Notes: generated by a model not told the origin, from the letters alone. A stretch of DNA of 64,000 nucleotides from Ceratotherium simum simum (GCF_000283155.1 NW_004454163.1:21946387-22010386); one strand, 5' to 3'; shown: positions 22,483-33,689, counted from the stretch's first letter. Numbers and translations: made by a program.

Positions 22483-22742
22483 TAGGAACCAGCCCCGTGG
22501 CTTAGCAGTTAAGTGCGCACTCTCTGCTACTGGTGGCCAGGGTTCGGATCCCGGGCACACACCTACGCACTGCTTCTCTGGCCATGCTGAGGCCACATCC
22601 CACATGCAGCAACTAGCAGGATGTGCAACTATAACATACAACTATCTACTGGGGCTTTGGGGAGAAAAAGGGAGAAAAAAACAAAAAGGAGGAGGATTGG
22701 CAATAGATGTTAGCTCAGGGCTGATCTTCCTCATTAAAAAAA
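22483..22742 (+). repeat. ERE1 SINE
   Basis: The tRNA-like head has CCCCGTGGCTTAGCAGTTAAG-type A box text and a GGTTCGGATCCCGGG B box. The body has 'ctggccatgctgaggccaca', 'cagcaactagcaggatgtgc' and 'caactatctactggggcttt', with a single 'gatgttagctcagggctgat' tail module and a poly-A. AACAGTGA at 22474-22481 and 22743-22750 is a perfect eight-base target-site duplication. Confidence 0.95.
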
Positions 22743-22948
22743 AACAGTGAATATGACTTATGAAATTAATCAACAATAGGATTGATAATTTTTATTTGAA
22801 AAAATATTTTATATTACAAAATAATATAATTTTATGATACAAAATACCAGCATGCAAAAAAGAAGAAAAAAGTAAAAACCCTAGTACTATTTTTCCATCC
22901 TTTCTCAGATAGTAATGATTTTACAAGGTGGTAGATACTAGTTTAGAT
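22743..22948. other. AT-rich flank
   Basis: AT-rich unique DNA between the SINE and the MER5 copy. Confidence 0.5.
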
Positions 22949-23125
22949 CAGTGGTTCTCAAACTTGAGTGAGCCCCGGGGGTCACCTGGAGGGCTTGTTA
23001 AAACACAAGTAGGGGAAACTAGGGTTTCTGTTTCAGTAGACCTGTGTGGGGTCCTATTTCTAACAAGTTCCAGGAGATGCCAATACAACTGGTCTACTGA
23101 TGGGCCATTTGAGTAGCAAGGATAG
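22949..23125 (+). mobile_element. MER5A-type hAT-Charlie MITE
   Basis: It begins CAGTGGTTCTCAAACTT (22949), the MER5 terminus, followed by 'tcacctggagggcttgttaa', 'ttctgtttcagtagacctg', 'ttctaacaagttccagg' and a 'tttgagtagcaagg' right end. Confidence 0.9.
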
Positions 23126-24079
23126 AGTTCAGGGTTCAGGGTTATAGATTCCTAAAGATAGTCAGCTGGACCTCACGCCCTCATGATGTTTCCGATGATT
23201 CTACAAAATAGAAAGCAGTTGATTTATACCAATTTATCAAATGAACTCATATTACTTACTATAACAGATTGTGTGATAGCAAAGAAACAATCGCTGAAGG
23301 TATTTGTTTCCCTTTAATCACTAAAGATGGAAAATCTAGTTACGCAGCCGTGGAAACCAGGAAGAATACTTTCAGGCCTATAAAATTTCTCCCTGGCTCA
23401 TTTTCTTTCATCGCCATGTTTTACTCATCAGAAAGAAAGAGTATGAACCACAGATCTGTGAGTCTTAAATTTGTTAATTATTGAGTAGAGGAAGGCTTAA
23501 TGGCAAATGGTGGGTTTCAGCTTTAATAAATAATGGGGTTGATTCTGCCCAATGACAGATGTGTGTAATTCTCATTAAAGTCAGTGGCGGTTACACAAGA
23601 GCATCAAAGCAAAACGGTGTCTTTTATAGAATGTTCTGATTTGGTAAATTATTCACTATCTCTCAAACAGTAGAGACATATGCTATTGTTCTCTGTGGGG
23701 AAGAAGAACAAGTCTTTTAGGCAGGATGTAGTTTCAAGTTTTAGACTTGGAATGTGCAACTAAGAAAGGCATAAAATGTTTCCACCTAGAAACCTTTAAA
23801 ATAGAAAGGAGTTAATAACTGTATTCAAGATCCTTCTAGATATTGTGCTAAGCACTGGGAGAGTCAGTGGATAACTTATCTCTGGATTTTCCAAATATCA
23901 GGTGAATCCAGTAGTCTTTGCCAAACTGCAGCAATAATCAATAGCATCACAGCCAGTGACTAAGAAACCTAAAGGGAACTCCATCGTTGTAGAATATAGA
24001 GGCAATTGGAAAGGCTAGTCGGTGTTAAATATTAAGCAACGAGATAGGAGACTTAAACTGTACTCTGGGCTTTGTTTTA
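23126..24079. other. Unique DNA
   Basis: No confident feature. A short L2-like phrase ('tattgtgctaagcactggga') occurs near 23843-23862 but is too short to delimit. Confidence 0.5.
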
Positions 24080-24460
24080 TCATTGAGGGACTCTGTCGCC
24101 AGAAGTGCACAAGTTAACACATCTATAAAAAGGAGAAAATACTGTCTGTTCATTCTGTCTCTCTGTGATGCTGTAATCAACAGTAATGGAAAACATGTTG
24201 AAATAGTAAAAAGCACTAAATTAATTAGAAGAATAAACATTAGAGAAAGCATTCAAATACCTACTGTAGCGGCTCTTAAACAATTACATAAACCTTCACT
24301 CTCTGATTATAACGCTAGTCAGAATATGAGTCTCCTTTATGATATTCAATCTTTTGGAGCCTGAGATCTTCTCTAATGCCGCATATTTAATCATTAAAGA
24401 GTATGATGGCAAAGGTTTGATTGCATATGCATATGACCAATTGCCCTCACCCCAACCAAA
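24080..24460. promoter_or_regulatory. Candidate conserved block
   Basis: Repeat-free, of complex composition, with CpGs near 24090, 24270 and 24312 and a perfect 12-base palindrome CATATGCATATG at 24424-24435 (E-box and octamer-like). The plus-strand 93-codon frame has no known similarity. Regulatory role inferred. Confidence 0.3.
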
Positions 24461-25351
24461 TATTTCTTTATTTCTTGATCAGCAGTGTATCTTCATAGGT
24501 TTAAGGACAAAAAAAAAAAATTTTTTTTCTAAAAAGAAAGAAAAGACTGTTTCTGTTTCTTTGTTCCACCACCATTCTCACTTTCCCTAGAATTATTCCT
24601 CATTTTCTGAGACTCTTCTTTGGTTAACTACATTTCTTCAGATGCTCCAATACTCTATAATTATCTGTAGCTCCTAACAGTAATTTTAACCAGAAATTTC
24701 TGAGTAAATATATTTAATTTTTTAAAAATAAACTTCAAACTTGCATGAAGTAGCAGTAATTGAGAAGAAGGTGGAAACAAAGTCAATGTGGGTAGTTTTT
24801 TTCCTCCAGTATTAACATGCTTTTGTAAATGATTAGAATCCTGTCTGACGTAGGAGTGCATGATGGAGAAAAAGGAGAATATTTCAGCGTGTTCAACTCT
24901 AGCATTGGTGTAGGACAACCTATAGGTAGAAAGGAGAGGAAAATGTATAAATGAAACCAGATCTGACTGTTGCTTCATCATTTCTCTAGACATCTTCATG
25001 TAAAATGGCATCGCACTGGCATTGACTGTTGTTTAATCTGTGAGACCCTCTGAGCTTATTCTGAATTGCTGTAAAAGTCTTACCCTATAGTCACTGAGAC
25101 TTGGTTATTTAAATGCAAAGTTTCAAGCTACAATGAAACCACCTGCCACATATTGCTTTTTCTAGGCAGGAGGCATCACTAAGACTGCTTTATTAAAGCA
25201 AGAGACTTGGGGTTAAAGAAGTTCATTGTGTTCTGTGCATGCCCCAAATGTGGAAAGGTTATCCACTGTAAATTTGGTATGAGAGATTTGGTTCATTTTA
25301 GAGCAAATTTGGAAAAGAGGATTTTTGCAAGATGTCTTCAAAAGCCACTGC
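24461..25351. other. Unique DNA with an A/T homopolymer pair
   Basis: A run of A then T lies near 24509-24529. Otherwise nothing is recognised. A minus-strand 116-codon frame (24661-25011) lacks any domain I recognise. Confidence 0.5.
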
Positions 25352-25497
25352 CTCCTTCTTCTTCCTCCTCCTAGTCTGTGTCCTCCTCCTCTCCCTCTTT
25401 TTCTTCCCCCTCTCCTTCCTCCTCCTTTCTCTCTTTTTATTTCTTCCTCCTTCTCTTCCCCTTCCTCCTCTTCTTTTTCTTCTTCAACTTTTTTTAG
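25352..25497 (+). repeat. Polypyrimidine (CTT/CCT) tract
   Basis: About 145 bases almost entirely C and T, interrupted by a short purine-containing patch at 25373-25382. The low complexity gives acidic/basic E-K-G-rich frames on the minus strand and P-F-L-S-rich frames on the plus strand; none is a gene. It can form triplex (H-DNA). Confidence 0.9.
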
Positions 25498-25565
25498 AAC
25501 TATGGATGCTGTGGTAAAGCTCCCTGACAGACAAATTGACCTCCCAGTCTCTGTTAACCCTCTTT

Positions 25566-25725
25566 CAGTGTTTCTCAAATGTTAATGTGCCCATGAATCC
25601 ACTGGTTAAAATGCCAACTTGGATTCAGTAGGTCTGGGATAGGGAGAGATTTTGCATTCAGACAAGCTCCCAGATGATGCTGTGCTGCTGGTCCAGGGAA
25701 GGCTCCGTGACTTGAGGAAAAGTAT
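25566..25725 (+). mobile_element. MER5-type hAT-Charlie MITE
   Basis: It starts CAGTGTTTCTCAAATGTTAA and continues 'ggattcagtaggtctgggat', 'gatgctgtgctgctggtcca', with a degraded right end near 25722. Confidence 0.85.
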
Positions 25726-26539
25726 ACAGTTTAGATTCCTACCAACTTTTTGGCTAAAAATGGGTACCTCAAAAAGATTTAAATCAAAAGATTCATATTT
25801 TAATTCAATATTTTTCTACAATTATTCTTATGTTATAGAGCCCTTTTCTGCATAAGAAAGTAAGGTTTTGATACTAAATGTAAAGGACAGAGAGATTGCT
25901 GAAGGCAAAATAAAACTAAACATATGAAGGAAGATGGAAATATATCTTATATGATGAGAACTCAAGAGTGTGAGAAGTAAATCTTTCTGTTGAATCAGGA
26001 TTGATTCTCAATAGCCTGTGTCTTGGAGAAGAGAAGCAGTAATTCATGACCTTAATTCTACTCACTGCTGGCAGGAGACCTTTGCCTTTTTAGCTATTTT
26101 ATTCACAGTGGATGTGTTTGTTCATGGGTCCTCACTCTGTTTCAAATGTAAAGAAATGCTGCCCCCACCCGCACCCTCTTCCAGGTAAGGATCACATTTA
26201 CCTGTCACCCTGCTAGACAGGACTCACAGAAGATGGAAGCTTCACCCTGCAGTGAAATCCATTTCATCTGAATTTCCTGGGTTGACAAGTCTAAGACCCG
26301 ACACTGCCCATCACCCTGATGTGACCTTGTCTGAGCCCACGCTCTCTAACTTTATATGTCACTCTACAGTCAATGTGAAGTATGCATGCATCTCTTTTTG
26401 CAAACATGTATTGTGAGCACCATAAACATATGACACAGGAGTCTTATTTTATAAGTTTTCTGTAAATACGATTAGAGTAGATATAAATCAAAATGATGGC
26501 AGTCCTTCTATGGTTTTTTGAAGTTCCCAGGACTGCTGT
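25726..26539. other. Unique DNA
   Basis: Nothing recognised. Confidence 0.5.
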
Positions 26540-26760
26540 TGGGCTCTTTAATTGATTACTAATGTAAAAATATCGTTGTTAGTCAAGCATAAATCATGGC
26601 AATTTTGCCCCACTAGAGGCTAAAAGCAGCACAAGATGTGGTAATTAAGACACTAATAGATCTAGCAATTTCTATAATAGGAGCTTTTAACAAGGTAGAA
26701 ATAATGGCATCTGTCATGCTACAGTGAGGCAGCAAAGAAAATATGAAGTTTTCTTCATGC
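26540..26760. promoter_or_regulatory. Candidate conserved block
   Basis: No repeat recognised. Clustered homeodomain-like cores: TTTAATTGATTACTAATG (26547-26564) and GGTAATTAAGACACTAAT (26640-26657). Regulatory reading is inference. Confidence 0.3.
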
Positions 26761-26894
26761 AAAAGAGGTCACCTGCTCCAAAAACAGCAGCCAGACAACA
26801 GGAACAGGGTGGTTTTTTTCTCATTTTCTGTTTTCCTAGTCATATGGGAGCTTATGAATACAACTTTAGGTTGACAATTAGCTTCATATGTTGT
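26761..26894. other. Unique DNA
   Basis: Nothing recognised. Confidence 0.5.
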
Positions 26895-27065
26895 AAGGAC
26901 TAGAAGGGTCTTTAGTTCATAACCTAATTCCTTTGTTTTAATGCCCAGAAAACTGATACTAAGATAAAATACCTGGTCTCAGCTCGTTTCCGGCAGAGCT
27001 GGGACTAGAAACCAGGCACCTGCTTCCCAGTGAAGGGCTTTTTCCATTTAGTTAGCCTAGTCTTT
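26895..27065 (-). repeat. Ancient MIR-like repeat
   Basis: 'aaggactagaagggtcttta', 'gcccagaaaactgatactaa', then 'gcagagctgggactagaaac' with 'caggcacctgc' follow the same family as 15985-16275 and 38135-38320. Confidence 0.55.
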
Positions 27066-27619
27066 CATCAAATTTTCTCAAAAGTTTTCAAACCATGAAC
27101 ATTCTTTTTCTATTTAATTAATCCCTCTCTCTTTTCTGTGATGTCTGGCATATTTATTTTTTAGACTTGTTGGAGTTGGGCATCATTGATGGTTTTTGCT
27201 TTGCGTAATAGGAAACTATTTCACTTGGGGAACTAGGGACCAAAAGATGCTGAAGGACGGGGAAAAGATTATATCCCCAGACCAACACTAATGCTTCCTC
27301 ATGGCTTGGAAAGAGAAGGATCTGTATTACAATGAGGAGTGGTGCCTTTCAGACCTGATGTTTAGGAACTGTATGCACCACCAACAAAAACCCAACCAAT
27401 TTCCGCTTTGATGCAGATTTAAATCCAATTAGTAGTAATTAGAATTATATACACACAGGAGGGGGGCCCTACTGCAGAGGCAAGCAACTTCAGTTCTACT
27501 TAACACCTCTGCAACCTTACATAGACCTTTTCATCAAAGGCTCTCAGAATGTTTTCTGACTATGAATTTTTCTTTCTTATTTTGCCAATTTCTTTTCCTC
27601 TTTTCTTTTTATCCCACCT
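27066..27619. other. Unique DNA
   Basis: Nothing recognised. Confidence 0.5.
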
Positions 27620-28164
27620 TATTTATTCATTTATTTGTTAGCTGGACACCTGCTATATGTTATATGTTATGCTCTATGACAGGTAATAAGAATAGAAGAT
27701 GATCATGATCTACATTTTTTCTTCTCAGTGGAATTTATAGTCTGATGGAGGAGAAATACAGAAGTCAAATATGCAAACAAATACATATATAATTGCAAAT
27801 TGTGGTGTGATCCGTGTAAGGAAATCCAGATGCTGAGACAAAACAGGCTTAGATATTTTATAGGGTGATTTGGAGGTAATACGTGAGCGAAGGAAAGAAT
27901 ACTTTAGATAAAGAGAAGAGCATGCCAAAAGGGGATGAGTTGAGGACAAGGTCAGCCTGTTTGGGGCAATGAAAGAAGATGGATAGTGAAGCTGGAACAC
28001 ACAAAGTAAGGAACCGAGAAACACAAGATTAGGTAAAGAATTGGGCAGGGAGCAGACCACGTAGACGTAGGCCAGGGCAAAGAGTCTGAATTTTTATTTA
28101 ACTAAAATGGAAAGTTGTTAAGGGATTTTAAGCAGAGGAAGTGTTGTGATCATTTTAACCTTAA
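27620..28164 (-). mobile_element. L2 LINE, antisense, 3' part
   Basis: It begins at the L2 terminus ('tatttattcatttatttgtt'), then 'tatagtctgatggaggagaa', 'gagcatgccaaaaggggatg', 'gcagaccacgtagacgtagg' and 'ttgttaagggattttaagca' keep the order of an antisense L2 reverse-transcriptase C-terminal and 3' region. A 111-codon minus-strand frame (27725-28060) is a decayed remnant. The element is split on its right by an L1 3' end. Confidence 0.75.
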
Positions 28165-28404
28165 ATAGATTTCTCCCCTGCAGTAATGGTTACGTGACTC
28201 TATGTATGTGATCAAATGACGTAGCGCTGTACACACTCATTGTGCCTTTGTTAATTTCCTGGTTTTGATATTTACTATAGTTATGTAAGATGTAACTACT
28301 GGGAGAAATTGGTGAAGGGTATGTGGGAACCTCTTTCTGTACTATTTTTGCAGCTTCCTGTAAATCTGCAATTATTTCAAAATAATTTTAAAAAATACTT
28401 CCCC
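28165..28404 (+). mobile_element. L1 LINE 3' end inserted in L2
   Basis: 'ggagaaattggtgaagggta', 'tttctgtactatttttgcag' and 'tgtaaatctgcaattatttc' followed by an A-rich tail are the L1 3' terminal phrases. L2 text stops before it and resumes after it. Confidence 0.7.
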
Positions 28405-28542
28405 AGATGCTTGCAGAGAATGGATTATAGCGGCAAGAACTCAAACAGAGACCAGGGAGGAGGTTGTTTCAATAGTGCTGGTTCAAGAGGTGGCCAAGAC
28501 TGTGCTGGTGACAATGGAGATGGAGAAACGGATGGGCAGGAG

Positions 28543-28587
<45 letters not shown>

Positions 28588-29485
28588 AATTTTTTTAGGT
28601 AGAATTGACAGAACTTACTGAAACATTACATGTGGGGATTAGGGGAAGGGAAACTCAAGAATATGTAGTATTTTTGCTTGAGTAGCTCTCTGGGTTTACA
28701 ACGTTGATGTGTATTGATTTGGGGATGGCTGGGGAAGAATAGGTTAGTGGAGGCTGGGATATTTGGGGTATCTCTGAGACATTTAAGTGACTATACTTAT
28801 CTGAAGCTCGGAGGAACGTTCTAGAGGGTGATGTAAATTTGACAGTAGACAAGATATATTGAGAGAGAAAAGAAGTGTGCCTAAGACATGCCCTGAAGAA
28901 AACCAGTGATTAGAAGTCAAGGGAAAGGGGCAACAGCCAGTGATATAAAATGAAAACCAGGAGAGAGTAATGGTATTTAAACCAAAAGAGGAAATATTTC
29001 ACAAGTGAAGGAGTGGTGAATTGTACAAATATTTCAGAAAGTTTAAATAGCAAATTAGTGTTCATTAGATTTAGCAACATGACATCTTGATTATCTTGAT
29101 CAGAAACACTTGGAGAGGTGGGGCTGTTGAACATTTGGGAGAAGATATTAAGCAGACAACTCTTGAGAAGGGAGCAGAGAAATGTAGAAGTAGAAGTAGA
29201 GTCAAAACAGTTGTTTTAAGAAAACAAGAGTGTTTGTAAATATCGATGGGAATGGTCAGGGAGTGAGTGATAGACTGATGAGGCAGGACAGAAGAGGAGA
29301 ACCCCTCAAGGTCCTTGAGGGGAAAAGATGGATCCAGGCTGTCTGTGGAGAGAGTGGTCTTGGAAGAAGGGACAGTTTCTTCCATTGAAACAGGAGGAGA
29401 GGAGAAGAGAGGTATCTTTGCAGGTAGTTTCAAGTTTTGTTTGTGGGAAGATGGAGAAATTTGAGTTGTGTGATTTCTTTTTTCT
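28405..29485 (-). mobile_element. L2 LINE, antisense, upstream part
   Basis: 'agagaccagggaggaggttg' near 28448, 'gagagtaatggtatttaaac', 'acaactcttgagaagggagc' with 'agagaaatg' and 'agagtgtttgtaaatatcga' with 'tgggaatg' continue the antisense L2 order deeper into its ORF region. The TA repeat at 28544 interrupts it. No intact coding frame remains. Confidence 0.65.
28544..28583 (+). repeat. (TA)20 microsatellite
   Basis: About 40 uninterrupted bases of TA, followed by TGTATAAT. It lies inside the antisense L2. Confidence 0.95.
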
Positions 29486-29585
29486 CATTGAAGTGTGAGA
29501 GAAGCTATGCGAGTGATGGGAAGGTAGATATGGGGAAATTTTAATGGGGGATAAAAGGACGTGATACTTTATTATAATGACTGAG

Positions 29586-29882
29586 AGGGCCGCCCCGTGG
29601 CTTAGCAGTTAAGTGCACGCGCTCCGCTACTGGCAGCCTGGGTTCGGATCCCGGGCGTGCACCAACACACCACTTCTCCGGCCATGCTGAGGCGGCGTCC
29701 CACATACAGCAACTAGAAGGATGTGAAGCTGTGACACACAACTATTTACTGGGGCTTTGGGGAAAAAAGAGGAGGAGGATTGGCAATAGATGTTAGCTCA
29801 GAGCCAGTCTTCCTCAGCAAAAAGAGGAGGATTAGCATGGATGTTAGCTCAGGGCTGATCTTCCTCACAAAAAAAAAAAAAA
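29586..29882 (+). repeat. ERE1 SINE, two tail modules
   Basis: The head GGGCCGCCCCGTGGCTTAGC with B box GGTTCGGATCCCGGG, the body 'ccggccatgctgaggcggcg', 'acagcaactagaaggatgtg', 'tttactggggctttgggg', and two successive 'gatgttagctcag...cttcctca' tail modules (29790-29817 and 29841-29868), then a poly-A of about 17. The target-site duplication is not clean, though ACTGAG occurs on both sides. Confidence 0.95.
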
Positions 29883-29889
29883 AAATACT

Positions 29890-30330
29890 GCGAAACTGAG
29901 GCTGCCACAATAGAGTAGTGTTGCCAGGCAGCATGTGTGATTTTCTCCAGAAATGTTTAGCTACTTAGGTGAGATACATGGAAGGCACACGGTAGAGTGC
30001 ATACTCCCAGGGTTTGGCTTTTGCCAGACATGTGCTTCTGTAAAGGAAGAGAGGAGCAAGGCAGTTGATGGCATTTGCAAAGTCATCGTTATGATACCCA
30101 GTCATAGGCATGACCATGCACAGCCAGGGTTCAGTTAAGGCCACAAAGTGGAAGGGCATTTTGAGATAGGAGGTTGAGGAGATAGATTAATCTGCTGATC
30201 ACCTGGTGGAAGTTCTACAGCATGCAGAGAAAGGGTTTAAAAGGGAGAGAAGGAAGGCGGGAGAGATAGATAAATGATTCAGATTAAAAGATAAACCAAA
30301 CCTTAGGGAATGACCAAGGATGTTTGACTT
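29890..30330 (-). mobile_element. Probable further L2 LINE, antisense
   Basis: 'agttgatggcatttgcaaag' and 'cagccagggttcagttaagg' with 'gagataggaggttgagga' fit the far-upstream antisense L2 order, continuing the element broken by the ERE1. The match is weaker than for 27620-29485. Confidence 0.4.
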
Positions 30331-30754
30331 CTGGCAATGACTGAGATAAACAAAGATCCTAATGGTTTCTTGGATGAGGATGGGTAAGCTTTCCAGGGTG
30401 AGATGGCAATTCCAGAATGGCTGCTTCTCCCAGATTTCAAGGCTAGCATCTTATATTTACATGAGCTCAGAGGAATATTAGAGGATTGGAACCATCAAAT
30501 ATGACTATAGTTCAAAAACCCCGCAGGGTGGTTCTTTTTATAAACTCATTTTTTTTCCGATAAAAAGCAATAATACGCAAAACATAAGAAAAATTTAAAC
30601 CCACAAGGAAATAAAAGTTAGATGTTCTTTTCTAGAATTGGGTTTATATTCCTGGAATTTATTCAAAAAGAAATCTGAAAGTTTAATATTATTATAGTCA
30701 TACCAGCTTATTTTGGTGATATTTGCATGATATGTCTTTTTCCATCCTTAAAAT
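30331..30754. other. Unique DNA
   Basis: Nothing recognised. Confidence 0.45.
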
Positions 30755-31555
30755 TTCCTGCTGTCTATGTCCTTAATGTTTAACCAGTCTTATAATCTTC
30801 ATCTTTTAATTGGAATATTTAGTCCATTGAAACTTAATTATCGTCTTATTTGGATTTATATCTATCACCTTGTTATTTTTTCTGTTGATCCCAGTGATTT
30901 CAGTATTTCCCTTTCTCTCCTTTCATGCCTTTGTAAAATTAGTCATTTTATAACTATTCCAGTTTTTCATTCTAATAACTTGTTAGTTATACATTCATTT
31001 ACTGTTTTTTTAGTGGGTGCTCTAGAGATATCAGCATGTGCCTTTGATTTATTACAGTCAAATTCAAATTATCACTATCAATAATGGTAGAATCTTGGAA
31101 CTCTTTAACCCTTTCCTGTCCTCTGATTTTTGTTACACATTTTAATTCTAAATATATTTAAAACCCATAAGATTAATTCCCGTTGAAATAGAGTTACCCA
31201 CATATTTACTCTTTCCATTTCCATCTGGCATTTCCTTGTTTCCTTCTGCTTAAAGAACTCCTTTTAGAATTTTCTCTGGTGCAGGTTTGCTAGTGACAAA
31301 CTCAATTTTTGTTTGTCTGAAAATGTGTTTATTTTGTCTTTTCTTTGGAAGGATATTTTGCAGGGTGTAGAATTCTAGGTCAGCAGTTATTTTCTTTGAC
31401 TTCCATCATTTCTGTTGAGAAGTCAATTATAAATTTATCGTTTCTCCTTCCAGAGAAATGTCTGATTTTTTCTATTTTTAATGTATTTTTCTTGGTTTTA
31501 ATTTTCAGCAATTTGATTATGATATGGCTAATTTGGGGGAGGAGCAGTATGTGTG

Positions 31556-31591
<36 letters not shown>

Positions 31592-32870
31592 GGTATTATC
31601 TTGCTTGGTGTTCACTGAGATTCTTCAATCCAAGAGTAAATGGCCTTGATCAGTTTGGAAAATCCTCAGCCGTTATGTCTTCAAATACTGCTTTTGCCTC
31701 ATTTTCTATCTCTTAATAGTATTCCAGTTAGCTGCATGTTAGATATTTATACTGTGTCCCACCATCTTTTATTCACTTTTCTGTATTTTCCATTTTTAAA
31801 AAATTGCTGAGGTTTTCTATTGACTTTCTCCATTTTACTAACCTTTTTTAATGCAGTGTCTAATTGGCTGATAAATTCATCTATTAGGTTCTTAATATTA
31901 GCTATTATGTTTTATAGTTGCAGCATTTTCATTGGATTCTTTTTATAAATTCTAATTCCCTAGTGTAAGTATCCAGTCTTCACATCTGTTTTTTCCAACT
32001 TGTTCTTTATTTTCTTGAACTTCTAATTTTAAAACCTGGCTTGCTATGGGGCTATCTTCCTTTTTTTTTTTTATATTAGTTATATTGTCCTGTATCTTGT
32101 TATGTCTAGTAATTTTTGATTGAATGCTCAAGACTGTATATAAAAAATTTAGTTTATTCAACTTCTGTTATTTTTCTTCCCACTCTTTTCTCTGCTAGAA
32201 TGATAGAGAGAAAGCTGATAAGTTTAACCCAATGAGGAACTGAGCTGAGTTGAGGCAGGGTTGCAGTTTCTCTCATTCCTTTTGTTCCTAGGATGTAGTC
32301 CTCCAAGGCTTTTAACAAAGAGCCTGGTGTGATCACTTGGGCCCCTCCCTGATGGGTCTTAATTCTAATCTTTGTCTCCTCAGCAGCCAAGGACTGTCAG
32401 AAAACTCCATTCTGCTCCTTAGAGACTTTGTAATTAGCTTTTTATCCACCCATATAGCTTCAGAATCTGGCATATGACTTGAGGAGAAAACTGACATTGT
32501 TTCAATTTTCTTTCCCTCTTCCTGGTAGGATCCTGACTGTTCAGGTCTCCATTTTTGTCCCTACAAGACCACAAAAAAGTTCTACAGGTTTCTCTGTCCC
32601 CACCCATAGGCCTCTGCTGAAGCAAAGCTTAGATTCTTAACTTCTTTTCCTGCACCAAAAATTGTCAAATGCCTCCAAGGAAAAAGTTTCTATAGAACAT
32701 CAGCTCACTTTTATGAGGTTTCCTTTCTCTGAAATCTTGACCACTTTTGTTCTCATTGCTTCAGCAAAAATCTGACAGATTTTTTTTTTTTTGTATTTTT
32801 TTCTGAGCTATTTTAGTTTGTCTTGGCAGGAACTATGGTTTGCCACAGGCTATTCCATCTCACCTAGAGA
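30755..32870 (-). mobile_element. L1M-like LINE block, antisense
   Basis: A T-rich block with landmarks of old L1 in reverse: 'gggtgctctagagatatcag', 'attttctctggtgcaggttt', 'ggaaggatattttgcagggt' plus 'gtagaattctagg', 'catttctgttgagaagtcaa', 'ttttcagcaatttgattatg' and 'cactgagattcttcaatcc'. The several long open frames are decayed L1 or T-rich artefacts. A GT microsatellite is embedded. The right boundary is vague. Confidence 0.65.
31553..31590 (+). repeat. (GT)n microsatellite
   Basis: GT run: 30 pure bases at 31561-31590, preceded by an impure GTGAGA stretch. Embedded in the antisense L1. Confidence 0.9.
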
Positions 32871-33029
32871 AGCAGACATTTCAAAACAATGCCATTTCAC
32901 AAAATAAATTATCCCAATGCATTTGGCCCTTCAATTGAGTGGGCTTGGGAAGTTTTAAAGGCTTTGAAAGCTGACTAAGTTTCTTAACAGTCCGGAATTT
33001 TGTGATGCATTGTTCTGAGACAGTAATAC
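32871..33029. other. Unique DNA
   Basis: Nothing recognised. Confidence 0.45.
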
Positions 33030-33205
33030 TAGCAGTTAAGAATAGTGGCTTTGGCATTGGGGGATTCCAACCCTGGCTGAATTGCTTACTATCTGGGCAA
33101 CTTTGGCCAAAGTACTAGATCTCTCTACACCTCACTTTCACCATCTATAAAATGGGAAGAGAGAAGCCTGCTTCCTATGTTGGTAAAGATGATTAAAGAA
33201 TATAT
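33030..33205 (+). repeat. MIR SINE
   Basis: 'agttaagaatagtggctttg', 'attccaaccctggctgaatt' with 'gcttactatctgggcaactt', 'tctataaaatgggaagagag' and 'aagatgattaaagaatatat' are the sense MIR order. Confidence 0.85.
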
Positions 33206-33430
33206 TTATTGATTGCTTACATCTATTATGCTAAATGCCTTATATATATTATCTCTCTTTAATATGCTATGTACCATAGTACATACAAAGGATTCAACAA
33301 GGGGTAGCAATATTATTACTCACTTTGATTACAACCAACCCTCTGTTTTGGCTTCAGGTGAAATTACTAATCACCCCACGGTCCTACTCCTCATTCCTTA
33401 CTCTTTGAACTACAAGATATGGATAATGTA
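33206..33430 (-). repeat. MIR SINE, antisense (adjacent, degraded)
   Basis: 'ttattgattgcttacatcta' with 'ttatgctaaatgccttatat' and 'attatctctctttaatatgc' match the antisense MIR tail, immediately after the sense MIR, giving a tail-to-tail pair. Confidence 0.55.
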
Positions 33431-33689
33431 AATACAAGCCAAAGAGAATTGTTTAACTTAATGCGATTCACATCGTTTGTGCTGCATTTAGCAATCAAAA
33501 GTGTGTAAATCAACAAAAACTACAAAAAAATAAAGCTTAATTGTTCACAACTTTGATACTCAGGACAATGTAGTATGTTTTTCCATATATTTTCCAAAAT
33601 AGCATAGCTAGTTTTATTTGTGGGCTGAATAGGGTCTATATACTAAAACAGCAGAAAGTCATTAGGACTAAATCTTTAAAATGCAAGGT
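33431..33689. other. Unique DNA
   Basis: Nothing recognised. Confidence 0.45.

Noticed and set aside
25213..25578. 121-codon minus-strand frame rich in E, K, G and R
   Set aside because: A translation of the polypyrimidine tract; low complexity, not a protein gene.
29586..29660. tRNA-like A and B boxes
   Set aside because: These belong to the ERE SINE head; no cloverleaf of a functional tRNA.
31345..31716. 123-codon plus-strand frame with a CVCVCVC run
   Set aside because: Artefact of antisense L1 sequence plus the GT microsatellite.
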